Positions 1-10,053 of a stretch of 64,000 bases of DNA are shown here, in pieces. Within the stretch, counting starts at the first letter, position 1; each line of letters starts with the position of its first letter. The position numbers and the translations under genes were made by a program. The stretch comes from Actinostola sp. cb2023. Lineage: Eukaryota > Cnidaria > Anthozoa > Actiniaria > Actinostolidae. Location of the stretch: the NCBI GenBank assembly GCA_033675265.1, contig JAUJYZ010001197.1:154501-218500 (forward strand), read 5' to 3'. Under the pieces are notes generated by a model. That model did not search any database. It was not told the origin of the DNA and saw only the letters and a list, made by a program, of their open reading frames with translations.

Positions 1-172
1 TTCCCTTGTCTGTCCCTTCCTTCCACTGTCCTTCTTGTCCGTTCATTTCCTTTATCCTTTTGTCTTATCCTCTCCTCCTTTTCATCTCTTTCTATGTCTT
101 AGATCTACAAGTCATTGAAATAGAAATGAAATGGTATGTTTTTGTTCTTACATTATATTTTGTCCTGTTTAG

Positions 173-258
173 GTGATAGACTGGCTTGTAGCGAATGTTA
201 AAGTTGTTGTGGACAGAGTAGAAAGGAACGACCCGTATGTGGATGACTGCGCTAAAAA
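173..258 (+). CDS. internal exon of a membrane-protein gene (exon a1)
   Basis: An open exon follows a pyrimidine-rich acceptor ending in TTTAG and precedes the donor GTACGT. Only one frame is open; it begins VIDWLVANVKVVVDRV and ends in phase 2. Joined to the exon at 681 the split codon reads AA|A and the frame stays open. I do not recognise a domain. It is the first visible part of a plus-strand gene whose 5' end lies outside the window. Splice signals and frame continuity are seen; that it is a real exon is inferred. Confidence 0.5.
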
Positions 259-680
259 GTACGTTTCTGCCATTGTCTTCTTAACCCTGATGCCGTTCTT
301 TTTGAAGTTTTTGTATTATCTGTCACAATTCCTTCATCTTTTCAATGTGGTATAAGTACGCACATTGCCAACATGACAGATAATACAAAAACTTCAAATA
401 GAACGGCTATAAACAATCGAGTCCATTTCAAGTGGGCTTACATGAAGTACTACCCGGATTTACCCTACCAAAATAATATAGAATTTAATTGCCAAATAAG
501 GGATTACTCACGGTAGTTCACAAACGATGCTTTCTCCTAGAATTTGTCTGACATGTCCATTTCATGTGGGTTACTAGTTGCGCGTTCTTTTTCATGTATG
601 ATCAGTATGGACTGCCTGTGCTCTTTGTGACGTCATAAGATTGGTTTGCAGCAGCATTGATTTTTTCCATCACTTTTCAG

Positions 681-739
681 ACGAACCATAAGATATCGAG
701 GAACACCGAGAGCTATTTATAGGCATATTATCATGTCTG
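681..739 (+). CDS. internal exon of the membrane-protein gene (exon a2)
   Basis: This exon is bounded by CACTTTTCAG and the strong donor GTAAGTG. In the frame inherited from the exon at 173 it reads RTIRYRGTPRAIYRHIIMSG and ends in phase 1. That phase joins directly to the transmembrane exon at 1736 in its hydrophobic frame, giving a short basic stretch just outside the membrane segment. Confidence 0.5.
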
Positions 740-1379
740 GTAAGTGTTATTGATGTCATAGAATAGATTTTGGATGACTCTCCGTCGTCTCCAAACGACG
801 AGCTATATTGGCGACCATCCCTTCTAAGCTCCTCGTTATTTACCAGATCCTTCTAAGCTCCTCGTTATTTACCAGACTCGTTCCCAGTCGCTTTTTTTCC
901 CTCGCCTTCCCAGACTCCTTCGCGAGCAGACAGACATTTCCCAAACACCAAACGAAATTTTTGCGATGAAATTGTAAACAACATATCTCTCAACTTAAGA
1001 ATTGGTTCATGCTTAGCGTGCGTCTATCGAGTTATGGATGCACGCGGGGAGTTTGGAGAGCACGAGAGAAGCGTAAGAGTTGCTCTGAGTTTAGCTTTGA
1101 TTTTTTTTGCCCTGCAGTGAGATTCGCTAAAAAGTTTCTTCGCGTGGTTAAAACATTTGCACACGTCATTTGATGGAGCACGGGCGTGCTCCATCGAGTT
1201 ATGGATGCACGCTCGCGCTAATGAATTTGATCGCGCGATAATCGATGAACTATGTTATAATTATAAGCGACCACCTCCTGCAAGCGACCAACACGTGGCA
1301 ACAAAGGTGGTCGCATACGAGAGGTAGTACGCTTAATGATAAGAGAAATACATGCAATGAATCTTTTTTTTAACTTCAG

Positions 1380-1410
1380 ATATCAAAGATCAACTGCTTC
1401 ATTACCAATG
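1380..1410 (+). other. possible 31-nt micro-exon, perhaps alternative
   Basis: The stretch lies between a good acceptor (eight T, then AACTTCAG) and a perfect donor (GTAAGT). Its 31-nt length is not a multiple of three. Including it after exon 681-739 moves the next exon out of its hydrophobic frame; skipping it keeps the membrane frame. It is therefore either a frame-changing alternative exon or a chance pair of splice signals. Confidence 0.25.
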
Positions 1411-1735
1411 GTAAGTTTCTAGTTTGTATTTCACGTAATAGTCGACCTCTGTTAACGAGGGGAAACCCCTGGTATGGAGACCGATGCGACTGTGCGTTTT
1501 GCGTTACTATTATATCGACCCACTGTTAGCAGATTCTACTGGCAGATTCTGCTGGCAAATAGTCACCGGAATGCGGTCCGAATGCAACTGTGCTTGCAAC
1601 TTGTGCGATTGTTGATCTCTATAAGCGGACAGACACCCCCGCAGACAGACACCTCTCTATAGATTCCCTGCAGAAAGCAAACCTAAAGCAACGTAGCTCG
1701 AACTGAACACACTCGCATTATACTGTATGTCACAG

Positions 1736-1812
1736 GGGAGGGTGGTTCTTCCTATATTTGGCTGGTAGGGGTGATCGGTCTGATCGTCGTCGTAGTTTTA
1801 GGGGTTGTTTTT
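1736..1812 (+). CDS. transmembrane exon of a single-pass membrane protein
   Basis: After the acceptor TGTCACAG the frame set by exon 681-739 reads EGGSSYIWLVGVIGLIVVVV and then LGVVF, a Gly/Ser spacer and a clear hydrophobic span of about 22 residues. Two donors are possible: GTAAAG at 1813, which keeps frame with the tail exon at 3302, and GTATGA at 1836, which does not. I chose the first. With the small flanking exons this looks like the membrane-proximal end of a type I protein; its extracellular part lies off the window. Confidence 0.5.
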
Positions 1813-1872
1813 GTAAAGTGCTGGTATTTTTTAGGGTATGAAACTTATCCAGGGGAACGATACGATGGTATT

Positions 1873-3110
1873 CCAGGGGTTAGGATAGGCACGCGCCTTG
1901 CGCCATTTGCGCTAAAAAATCGTAAATGGCCCGTAAAAAAATAATGATACGCGCCCAACATATAGGGCTTCTGAAAACATAATTTGTAAAACAGGCACAC
2001 AATGGGAATAAAATTAAAGAATCAATTTGATAAAATATCACTTAAAGCTTTAAAATGTGCATATAGACGTCATTTTCAGGTGGATTAGAGTGGTTTTCCT
2101 TTCAAAACACGATAGTAAAAAAAAAAACGATGTCCAAGGCGTTCCTTGCATTATCGAGCATTGGGAGTTGGCACTAGTTTCGTTCTTACATCGTTTCCTA
2201 TTGGTACAGAATTGGCCACTCAAAATTGTTGATACATACAATGTAGTCTTACATGAAGTGCTGACCCAAATTTACGTGAAGAGATGTCTTGTGAAGATTG
2301 AAGTAATTCGAAAACAACATAATTTCCGTGCATAATTATTTGAAGCCACACTTTTTTTTTAATCTTTTTTCACCTTCAGTTTCATTTGTCTTTTCTGCCT
2401 TTTTAATCTCCTGCCACTTTTAATACTATGTACATTCTTTCTTTTTTCTTTGTTAAATGCTTGTTATCTATGATTTCACCTTTACATCCACTGGTCTACA
2501 TACTTTCCACCTGTTCTTTCTCCAGATCTGGCTCTTTCTCAGTAATTGTCCCTTTCATTACTTTTTCACCCTAAGCCTTATGTATCCTGTACAGTTCCGC
2601 ATTGTTATCCTTTTATTCTGTCATCCATTTCTCCATTTCTCTAGTTTCTCCACATACATACATTCTACTTCTTTCTCCTATTTTACCTCACCTTCTTTAT
2701 CTTCTTTCTTTTTAATTTATTCCTCCTCTTACATATTTCACCTTTCCTTTATTTCACTTCCGTTCTTTGTTCTTTGATTATTTTTATATCTATTCATTCA
2801 CCTTCCCTCCAGCTCTAACTCTGTTCACTTTACCTACTTCCATTCACCCTTCATTTTTTCCATTAAAAATCTCGATCACCTCCTCCCCCCAGCCCCTCAC
2901 TCATAAATTTACACTCATCCATTTCCCTTTTTTTCCATATCACATTATCCTGCGATGGTCTGAATACCCTGCTAGCTCTATTGTTCTGGAATAGCCAGTC
3001 GATTATCAAAAAAGGTTATGAAGTGTCCCCAAGTTTGAAAAAATGGCCCTTAACTTTCTAAAGTTTAGGGCCATTGGCACTTTGCTGTTTTTGTCTATCC
3101 TAACCCCTGG
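1873..3110. mobile_element. 1.24-kb inverted-repeat element flanked by TATT
   Basis: A perfect 16-bp inverted repeat (CCAGGGGTTAGGATAG and its complement) bounds the segment, and the 4-bp direct repeat TATT flanks both ends as a target-site duplication would. The interior is a long pyrimidine-rich stretch with no convincing coding frame, so this is a non-autonomous DNA element. It lies in the intron between the transmembrane exon and the tail exon. Family not assigned. Confidence 0.6.
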
Positions 3111-3301
3111 TATTCCGACAGTCACTCCTACCCCCTTTACCTTGAAGACCCCCCCTGACCATGTATGCATTTCGCAATATATTTAAATTTGTAACTCAGA
3201 CACGATGAATCATTACAACGTTAAAATAGATTCAAATAAGTTTCAATGATTACAATTTAACTAAGCCATGCATTCTTTTTACTTTTCTACTTTCGTTGTA
3301 G

Positions 3302-3381
3302 GATTTGCAAGACATTCCGCTGATGTCCTACGATCCCCTCCCCCCTGCGGACTCTGTGTCAGGCTACACTCGACCAGAAAG
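3302..3381 (+). CDS. cytoplasmic-tail exon
   Basis: The acceptor is TTTCGTTGTAG and the donor GTGTGT. The frame that continues the transmembrane exon reads DLQDIPLMSYDPLPPADSVS and then GYTRPE. This is a polar, Pro/Ser/Tyr-containing sequence typical of a short cytoplasmic tail. It ends in phase 2. Confidence 0.45.
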
Positions 3382-3499
3382 GTGTGTCAACCACTCGCAA
3401 CCAATCTCTCAGTCTTCCGGTTGCAATTATTATTTTATTTTTTAAGATCTATTCACTGTCAAAAACAACCTGCACATTGAGTCTAGTCTACTTTGCATA

Positions 3500-3670
3500 C
3501 GTCTTAGTTGGGAGAAAAGCGAACCAACTAAGACGTCTGCAACACAGGGAACCCAACATATGTATTGCGCGCGCTCTTTACCACAGGGAACCCATCAATA
3601 AAAGACACAAATATCATTTTTTGAATTATTTAGTAGCCTCAAAAGCAATGGTTGGGCTGCCTGTGCATTG
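3500..3670. repeat. scattered CCACAGGGAACCCA motifs
   Basis: Copies of a motif like CACAGGGAACCCA lie at about 3545 and 3584, with a related CTGCCTGTGCATTGAGTCC at about 3658. The same motif family is at 5080-5185 and 15145-15385 and resembles the core of the 24-bp satellite that starts at 3971. Probably the remnant of a small inverted-repeat element. Confidence 0.35.
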
Positions 3671-3970
3671 AGTCCCCATTGAGAGGGAAATATATATTTT
3701 CGGCTTACCTCACTGTTATCTGTTATTTGAGACCACGTGACCATTCCCTTGAACGAAGACTGTTAATCTCAAGAGGTTTGCCGGAAATGGGGAAACATCG
3801 AGGGAAGCGGAAAATTGCAATCTCGAACTGTGTGAATTTTAATATTGTTACTTTTGTACTTTGTAGACAAAGAACACGTACAGAAGACCACAGCCCTTTA
3901 TCATTGTTCTTCCGGTCCCTCCTGCCATCCTTTAACCCACAGGTAAACCACGTGATAGTCTATTAAACGT

Positions 3971-5030
3971 ATAGCGGTCACACAGGCAGCCCAAATAGCG
4001 GTCACACAGGCAGCCCAAATAGCGGTCACACAGGCAGCCCAAATAGCGGTCACACAGGCTTCCCAAATAGCGGTCATACAGGCAGCCCCAATAGCGGTCA
4101 CACAGGCAGCCCCAATAGCAGTCACACAGGCAGCCCAAATAGCGGTCACACAGGCAGCCCAAATAGCGGTCACACAGGCAGCCCAAATAGCGGTCACACA
4201 GGCAGCCCCAATAGCGGTCACACAGGCAGCTCCAATAGCGGTCACACAGGCAGCCCCAATAGCGGTCACACAGGCAGCCCATATAGCGGTCACACAGGCA
4301 GCCCCAATAGCGGTCACACAGGCAGCCCCAATAGCGGTCACACAGGCAGCTCAAATAGCGGTCACACAGGCAGCTCAAATAGCGGTCACACAGGCAGCCC
4401 CAATAGCGGTCACACAGGCAGCCCCAATAGCGGTCACACAGGCAGCCCCAATAGCGGTCACACAGGCAGCCCCAATAGCGGTCACACAGGCAGCCCCAAT
4501 AGCGGTCACACAGGCAGCCCAAATAGCGGTCACACAGGCAGACCCAATAGCGGTCACACAGGCAGCCCCAATAGCGGTCACACAGGCAGCCCAAATAGCG
4601 GTTATACAGGCAGCCCAAATAGCGGTCACACAGGCAGCCCCAATAGCGGTCACACAGGCAGCCCCAATAGCGGTCACACAGGCAGCCCCAATAGCGGTCA
4701 CACGGGCAGCCCCAATAGCGGTCACACAGGCAGCCCCAATAGCGGTCACACAGGCAGCCCCAATAGCGGTCACACAGGCAGCCCCAATAGCGGTCACACA
4801 GGCAGCCCCAATAGCGGTCACACAGGCAGCCCCAATAGCGGTCACACAGGCAGCCCCAATAGCGGTCACACAGGCAGCCCAAATAGCGGTCACACAGGCA
4901 GCCCCAATAGCGGTCACACAGGCAGCCCCAATAGCGGTCACACAGGCAGCCCCAATAGCGGTCACACAGGCAGCCCAAATAGCGGTCACACAGGCAGCCC
5001 AAATAGCGGTTATACAGGCAGCCCAAATAG
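3971..5030. repeat. 24-bp minisatellite, about 44 copies
   Basis: The unit carries AGCGGTCACACAGGCAGCCC followed by four variable bases (AAAT or CAAT). About 44 units run without interruption and vary at few sites. Because 24 is a multiple of three and the unit lacks stops, long open frames appear on the minus strand (8-residue repeat CDRYWGCL in one frame). I treat these as by-products of the repeat. The array lies in the intron before the last exon of the membrane-protein gene. Confidence 0.95.
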
Positions 5031-5079
5031 TTCTTCTGAGGATATAGTTAAAAATAAAAAATTTTTATATGGAGAACAT

Positions 5080-5185
5080 ATTTGGGCTCCCTGTGGATAA
5101 GCTGAATCATTATCCTCCACACTCTACCACAGGGAGCCCATTACAATTTTTTAACAATAGCTTCAAATGAAATAGTTGGGCTCCC
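5080..5185. mobile_element. short inverted-repeat element with CCACAGGGAGCCCA ends
   Basis: TTTGGGCTCCCTGTGG at about 5083 is answered by CCACAGGGAGCCCA at about 5126, and a third copy in the first orientation lies at about 5178. Spacing and opposite orientation suggest one or two tiny MITE-like units next to the 24-bp satellite, whose unit shares the CACAGGCAGCCCA core. Confidence 0.45.
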
Positions 5186-5258
5186 TGTGGTTTGTTATTT
5201 GATCATTTAAACTGCACTGGGTACATTTCATCTTGTTGGTTCGTTACCAGGCTCCAAG

Positions 5259-5424
5259 CGAACACGACGACTATCGTGTAGAGAGACAGGTAGACCAAGA
5301 GGTCGAAGGCGCAGAAGGAGGTCCCAGACCTCTGAGAGGGTCCGACATCGCTCAAAGCGTTGACACTCTAATGACGGCTATGATGGGAATTACTTACCAG
5401 CATCAGCTTTCGAGGGGAGCCTGA
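5259..5424 (+). CDS. probable last exon of the membrane-protein gene
   Basis: If the acceptor is the AAG at 5258 (just after TTACCAGGCTCC), the phase-2 codon from exon 3302-3381 continues as SEHDDYRVERQVDQEVEG and stays open to TGA at 5422. Using the upstream CAG at 5250 would stop after about ten residues. The tail is acidic and polar, ends near QHQLSRGA, and has no recognised domain. The acceptor choice is my inference. Confidence 0.4.
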
Positions 5425-5825
5425 GGCCGAGGAACAGCGAGAGGACGAGCAGGAATGGGACGATAATGAAGAGAACAGACCATAATAATATTGTCTTCAT
5501 GAAATAGGTATATTGAAGACAGAATATAAGTATTTTTAGACTTTCACCTCCATAAAATTGAATGATAAATTGAGCTCATACTATTGATTAATTTGACAAT
5601 TTTATCGCACATATCTCCAAACAAGGCTAGCATTCTGCTGCAATGTAGGGCTGTGTATTTCTGGTTTTTGTTTTAGTTTTGTGTGGTTAATTTTACGTTT
5701 TCTTTGCTCTTTGAAATCGATCAGATCAGATCAGAAAACCTGCATGCGCGAAGACCCCTAAGAGCACTCTTCAACATTTTCCCATTTTCCCAAAGGGAAC
5801 CCAGGACAGTACCTATTAGGTCTAT
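5425..5825. other. downstream flank, no gene seen
   Basis: AT-rich sequence after the stop of the membrane-protein gene, presumably its 3' untranslated and intergenic sequence. No further splice-bounded frame or repeat was found. Confidence 0.5.
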
Positions 5826-6110
5826 TATACAGCTATTTCAAAAAAGGTTGGTGAAGGTTTTTGTTGCATCTTGCATCATGCATACCAAGCCCGAAATTCA
5901 CTATGGACAATGTGAATGTAATCAGCGAAAGGTCACAACAATATGGACTTTGGGAATTTTCCCAAACTTTGTCTTCGCAATATGGCATATTTTCTTCTGT
6001 ATGTGCATGCTGACATTATCTATATATGATCCACAATACATTTGGGGCTTGGTATGCAACATGCAACATGCAACAAAACCTTCACCAACCTTTTTTGAAA
6101 TAGCTGTATA
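5826..6110. mobile_element. MITE with about 65-bp inverted arms and TA ends
   Basis: The segment starts TATACAGCTATTTC and ends GAAATAGCTGTATA. The arms pair over about 65 bp, through AAAAAAGGTTGGTGAAGG to the CTTGGTATGCA region. TA at both borders fits a Tc1/mariner-type non-autonomous element. A long plus-strand open frame crossing it is a chance frame. Confidence 0.75.
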
Positions 6111-6351
6111 ACTATAACGTACCTATAAATCGATTGACACTGAACACTGCAATTTAATTAGATTTCCAATCGACACATTCCAAGTCACATGAACAAATGT
6201 CACGTGACAGCCAGAAATGGAAAAATCCGTCTCCAGTCTACTAAAATATTGTCACGAAGCATGCACACATCAAACACACTACGTACTGAGTACGTAGTAA
6301 GCATTTATTGGAACCTTAGTGACGAGAATAGTGGTAATGTTCCAGAGATTA
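6111..6351. other. spacer, no gene seen
   Basis: A short unique stretch between the MITE and the 25-bp repeat. It contains the self-complementary TACGTACTGAGTACGTA near 6280 and no supported exon. Confidence 0.4.
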
Positions 6352-6760
6352 CATCCGGAAATAACATCCGGGAGACACGTTTCTAATTACAACCGGGAAA
6401 CCTGTTTGCAATTACATGCGGGAGTTACATTTCTAATTACACCCGGGAAACCTTTTTGTAATTACATCCGGGAGTTACGTTTCTGATTACATCCGGGAAA
6501 CCTGTTTCTAATTACATGCGGGAGTTACATTTCTAATTACACCCGGGAAACCTTTTTGTAATTACATCCGGGAGTTACGTTTCTGATTACATCCGGGAAA
6601 CCTGTTTCTAATTACATGCGGGAGTTACATTTCTAATTACACCCGGGAAACCTTTTTGTAATTACATCCGGGAGTTACGTTTCTAATTACATACGGGAAA
6701 CCTTTTTGTAATTACATCCGGGCAAACTATTTCTAATTACATTCGAGAGACCCGTTCGAA
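6352..6760. repeat. 25-bp tandem repeat with 100-bp higher-order period
   Basis: Units such as ATTACATCCGGGAGTTACGT plus five bases repeat every 25 bp. Four variants (ccggga or gcggga core, gttac or aaacc tail) form a 100-bp super-unit: ATTACATGCGGGAG recurs at 6411, 6511 and 6611. About 16 units in all. It lies just beyond the last exon of the minus-strand modular gene. Confidence 0.9.
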
Positions 6761-6815
6761 TAACATAATAATAATAATATCAGGATAAACATCAGGAAAA
6801 CTTGTTCCCATATAA

Positions 6816-6994
6816 TTAATCAGAAGTTACATTCTGACACTCCGAGATTGATGTTGCTCCTGTGATGAGTGTAATTGTGCCGTGTGGGCACTTGATGCAA
6901 ACTTTCTTGCCTGTTCTCGACTGATATCGGCCATAAGTACACCGAGAGCACGGCTTCTTTCCAGTACGTGAATAATGCCCCGGCGAACAGAAAT
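6816..6994 (-). CDS. GCC2/GCC3-like cysteine exon, possibly the last exon
   Basis: After the acceptor CTTTGTTGTTAG the frame reads DFCSPGHYSRTGKKPCSRC and then YGRYQSRTGKKVCIKCPHGT, the C-x-PG-x-Y/F-S-x-x-G-x-x-PC-x-x-C pattern of GCC2/GCC3 (ephrin-receptor-like) repeats. It starts in phase 1 like the other domain exons. The frame runs to a stop at 6816, so it may be the terminal exon; a weak donor (GTAACT) at 6840 leaves an internal exon possible. Domain pattern is seen; an extracellular role is inferred. Confidence 0.65.
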
Positions 6995-7129
6995 CTAACA
7001 ACAAAGGACAAATAGATTAATATTCAAACTTTAGTTATTTTAGTTGAACTAGTGAACCTCTTTCTCTTCATACAAAGATTTTCTGTTAAATAAATTGGTA
7101 GTGCCACAAAGAAATAGTACCATCTCTCG

Positions 7130-7690
7130 CACCCGCTGCCTTCCAAGACCTTCCAAGGTACCCTCACCTGTCTTCCAAGGTAGTCCCCTCTTCCCCTGTC
7201 TTTCAAGGTAGCCCCACCTGTCTTCCAAGGTAGCCCCACCTGTCTTCCAAGGTAGCCCCACCTGTCTTCCAAGGTAGCCCCCATTCCTTCCAAAGGTAGC
7301 CCCCTTCCTCTGTCTTCCAAGGTAGCCCCCTTCCCTGTCTTCCAAGGTAGCCCCCATTCCCCTGTCTTCCACTGAAGGTAGTCTTCCCTTCCTCTGTCCC
7401 AAGTCTTCCACTGAAGGTAGTCTCCCCTTCTTCCTTAGCCCTTGTCTTCCAAGGTAGTCCCCCTTCCCCTGTCTTCCACTGAAGGTAGTCTGTCTTCCAA
7501 GGTAGCCCCCTTCCCCTGTCTTCTAAGGTAGCCCACCTGTCTTCCATGGTAGCCCCACCTGTCTTCCAAGGTAGCCCCCATTCCCCTGTCTTCCACTGAA
7601 GGTAGTCTTCCCTTCCTCTGTCTTCCAAGGTAGCTCCCTCTGTCTTCCAAGGTAGCTCCCTCTGTCTTCCAAGGTAGCGGAGGGGTGGGA
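7130..7690. repeat. intronic minisatellite, CTGTCTTCCAAGGTAGCCCC type
   Basis: A unit of about 21 bp (CCTGTCTTCCAAGGTAGCCC plus one base) repeats some 20-25 times with insertions that make 24-30-bp variants, some carrying CCACTGAAGGTAGT. It fills the intron between the GCC2/GCC3-like and FN3 exons. Long minus-strand frames across it (DYLGRQ/LEDRG repeats) are by-products. Confidence 0.85.
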
Positions 7691-7717
7691 CCGGAGTTAT
7701 CTTATAACAATTCTCAC

Positions 7718-8014
7718 CTCCTGATTCAGTAGTAACTTTTATAGTACTCGGTTTTCCAAATCCTCCAAACGAGAGGGCCTGGACATCGATTTCGTATTCT
7801 TCACCTGGTATCAGATTTTTCAGGACAGCGGTATTCGCGTAACCACGGAGACGTTGACTGTATTTCCCAATTGGCAACCCCGCTATGTTCGCTACTCCAT
7901 ACGTAACGATATACATTAGTATGCTGTCGTTACTAAGAGTAGGGTCCTTCCAGCTAAGACTGATGGCTGTAGCACCCAATGGTTTTCCTGACAGGTTGAT
8001 TGGCGCTGGAGGAA
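7718..8014 (-). CDS. fibronectin type III exon
   Basis: A whole FN3 domain in one exon. Acceptor TTTGTACTAG, donor GTGAGA, phase 1 at both ends. It begins PPAPINLSGKPLGATAISLS with the early tryptophan (SLSWKDP), has the strand pattern MYIVTYG, the core LKNLIPGEEYEIDVQA, and ends GKPSTIKVTTESGG. FN3 modules bind ligands or act as spacers in extracellular proteins. Next FN3 exon upstream at 8485-8769. Confidence 0.85.
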
Positions 8015-8068
8015 CTAGTACAAAGAGTCACATCACATTACTGAAGCCCTGTCCACCCTAAATAGATT

Positions 8069-8165
8069 TATTTAGTTTAGGTTAGAGGGCCACAAGTTTA
8101 TCAGTCTGAGACTGTTTAGTGTCACCCTCTTAAAATAAAGTCTTTTGATTTGATTTGATTTGATT
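8069..8165 (+). mobile_element. 3' end of a non-LTR-type retroelement
   Basis: GGCCACAAGTTTATC ... GTGTCACCCTCTTAAAATAAAGTC is followed by a short tandem tail of GATTT. A related sequence ending CCCTCTTTAAATAAAGTC plus (TTAC)n is at 62850-62930. A shared 3' end with different short tandem tails is typical of truncated non-LTR elements or SINEs using their machinery. Family not assigned. Confidence 0.5.
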
Positions 8166-8484
8166 GCTATTCAGTGTTCATTTGAAAACGCGTACTTGTT
8201 CATGCGTTTTTTGCCGACCGATGGAAAACGGAAGGTCTTTGTCTTTGTCTGAAGCTGACTACAGAAAAAGGACTCCAAATATTGTATTATTAACGGGCGA
8301 AAACGAAGGTTTAAAAAACCCGCTTCAACAACGCATTGTTTTGTAATCGTTTTTTATCCCATATTTGTGGACGCCATCGTTAGTATAAACGCAAAATTCT
8401 TTATCCGTTTTCCAAGAGGTAATTTTTTTTTAAATTTCCACATATTTCCTGATCCCATTCCATCCCTCAATGTCTTTTACTCAC

Positions 8485-8769
8485 CATTAAGAGGCGTCGT
8501 CACTGTCCCTACGGCTGCTTTCCCTTTCCCAGCCTTATTCACCGCCATAATCTCTACAACGTATTTACTGCCAGGTAGTAATCCGGTAAGAGTGTGTGAA
8601 CGAGCATTGGGCTGAACGACGAACCTTGAAAGGTTCGTTGATCCTATTTTTTTGACTCGGATGATGTAATGAAGGAGTGGTTTGTGATATTGAATGGGCG
8701 TTCTCCAGCTCATCTGGACTGTTGTGCCGTTGATCTCGATGAGGGTAATACTTCGCGGTGCGGATGGAA
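8485..8769 (-). CDS. fibronectin type III exon
   Basis: A single-exon FN3 domain, phase 1 to phase 1, between acceptor ATTTTTTAG and donor GTGAGT. Key parts: PSAPRSITLIEINGTTVQMS then WRTP (conserved Trp), LLHYIIRVKK, the Leu and Tyr core LTGLLPGSKYVVEIMAVNKA, and GKAAVGTVTTPLNG. Its first codons and upstream intron are duplicated at 9134-9362. Confidence 0.85.
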
Positions 8770-8969
8770 CTAAAAAATATATTTTGAAATTTAACAACAA
8801 TATTTGATTTTTTTTGTTAATTTTTATTTTAATTTGAAGTTAAAATTTCATAGTAGGCGAACATCAGAAAAGGAGAGTAACATTGTTTTGTTTGCTTCCC
8901 CGCAAAGTAACGGCTAAATACACTGATATGCACCATCAGTTAGAGTAGACATGTCCGCCATTAGCCTTC

Positions 8970-9130
8970 CTGCAGGTTTTTATTATAATAATAATAATAA
9001 TATAATAATAATAACATCACTTGCTTGAAAATGTTGTCATGATGACAACGAAACATCGCATCCTATCGCTGGTTTTCTTAATAAATTGCTTATCCAAAGT
9101 CACTCATCAATAATAATAATAATATAATTA
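8970..9130. repeat. (TAA)n-type microsatellites around a small inverted motif
   Basis: Two runs of TAA/TAATAAT flank a segment with TTGTCATGATGACAA, a short palindrome, followed by CGAAACATCGC. Probably the remnant of a repeat element between the two copies of the local direct duplication. Confidence 0.4.
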
Positions 9131-9133
9131 TAA

Positions 9134-9362
9134 TAATGTTCTGTCGTTGATCTCGATGAGGGTAAGACTTCGCGGTGCAGATGGAACTAAAGTATATTTT
9201 TTGAAATTTAACAACAAATTATTATTTTTTAATTTGAAGTTAAACTGAACTTCATAGGCGAACATCAGAAAAAGGAAACTGTATGAAGGAGAGCAACATC
9301 GTTTTGCTTCCCCACAAAATAACTAAATACAATAAACATGTCCGCCATTAGCCTCCCTCGCA
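9134..9362 (-). repeat. partial tandem copy of the FN3 exon start and its intron
   Basis: This stretch repeats 8722-8975: the last part of the intron, the acceptor, and only about the first 13 codons of the FN3 exon (from TTCCATCTGC to ATCGAGATCAACG on the minus strand). The rest of the domain is missing, so it is a duplicated exon stub and not a usable domain. Confidence 0.7.
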
Positions 9363-9861
9363 GAGTTCTTCCTGTAATCTCTTCTGCTCTGTAGGGAAGA
9401 GGGAGACTGGTCGGTCAACATTCAGTGGTCAAGCACAGGTAGCCCACTAGTAGGAAACAAATTAAGGAGACGCTTGAGAAGGAGGCTGGTCCTTGGCTGG
9501 TCCACCATATATTGTCATTGCGAGACGTGAGGGCCTGGAGTCGAGGTCGAAGCTTTTGAGAATGTGTGTACCGCACTTCCGGGATTTTTTGTCGTCAAAT
9601 GGTATGACTCCCGATAGGGTTGACAGTGCCATATTTTATTACTCTCGTTATGGTGAACGTGGCATCTTTTATCACAACTCCTGTTAAGATCTCGGACGTG
9701 CATGATCAGTAAAAGTGAGTGGAATTAATTTGTTTTATTTTTTATTTTTATTTTTGGGATTAATTTAAGGGCCGGGCAAATAATAATAATAATAAGAAGA
9801 TGACCCAATAGTTTCTTAAACCTCTAAAGCCTTTTATTTATTACAATAATAATCATCTTAC
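9363..9861. other. intronic sequence, no exon seen
   Basis: Sequence between the exon stub and the chitin-binding exon. It has short T-rich and TAA runs near 9730-9800 and no splice-bounded frame with a recognisable domain. Confidence 0.4.
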
Positions 9862-10053
9862 CACATTTAACGTTACGTGTCCAGTCGCATACTTTAATGG
9901 CAGGATTAAATAGCGTCCAGGAAGGACATCGCTTAAACGTCGTCCGTCCAGATTGATGGCAGTGGATGAAGCGATTACACGACGAGGGGTCTGGGTACAA
10001 GCCATCAGGAAGGGTGAGGCAAAACATTGAAGGATCTGGTGACGACTCTGGTT
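9862..10053 (-). CDS. type-2 chitin-binding (peritrophin-A, CBM14) exon
   Basis: Exon between acceptor TTTCGTTTCAG and donor GTAAGA, phase 1 to phase 1. The six-cysteine pattern is complete: FC-x-LPDGLYPDPSSCNRF, HCHQSGRTTFKRCP, FNPAIKVCDWTRNVKC. The aromatic residues and the (F/L)(F/Y)xP...CDW signature match CBM14, a secreted domain binding chitin and related glycans. It is the third such domain in this gene. Confidence 0.88.

Noticed and set aside
3901..5026. Long minus-strand open frames of Cys-Asp-Arg-Tyr-type repeats
   Set aside because: They arise because the 24-bp satellite unit is a multiple of three without stops; two frames are open at once and no start, splice or domain context supports coding.
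3971..5030. CRISPR-like array
   Set aside because: Units are contiguous with no unique spacers, in a spliced eukaryotic context; plain minisatellite.
5683..6111. 142-codon plus frame
   Set aside because: Runs through both arms of a MITE; chance frame.
7049..7680. Minus-strand frames with repeated LEDRG/YLGRQ
   Set aside because: Entirely within the intronic minisatellite; the FN3 frame merely runs into it past its donor site.
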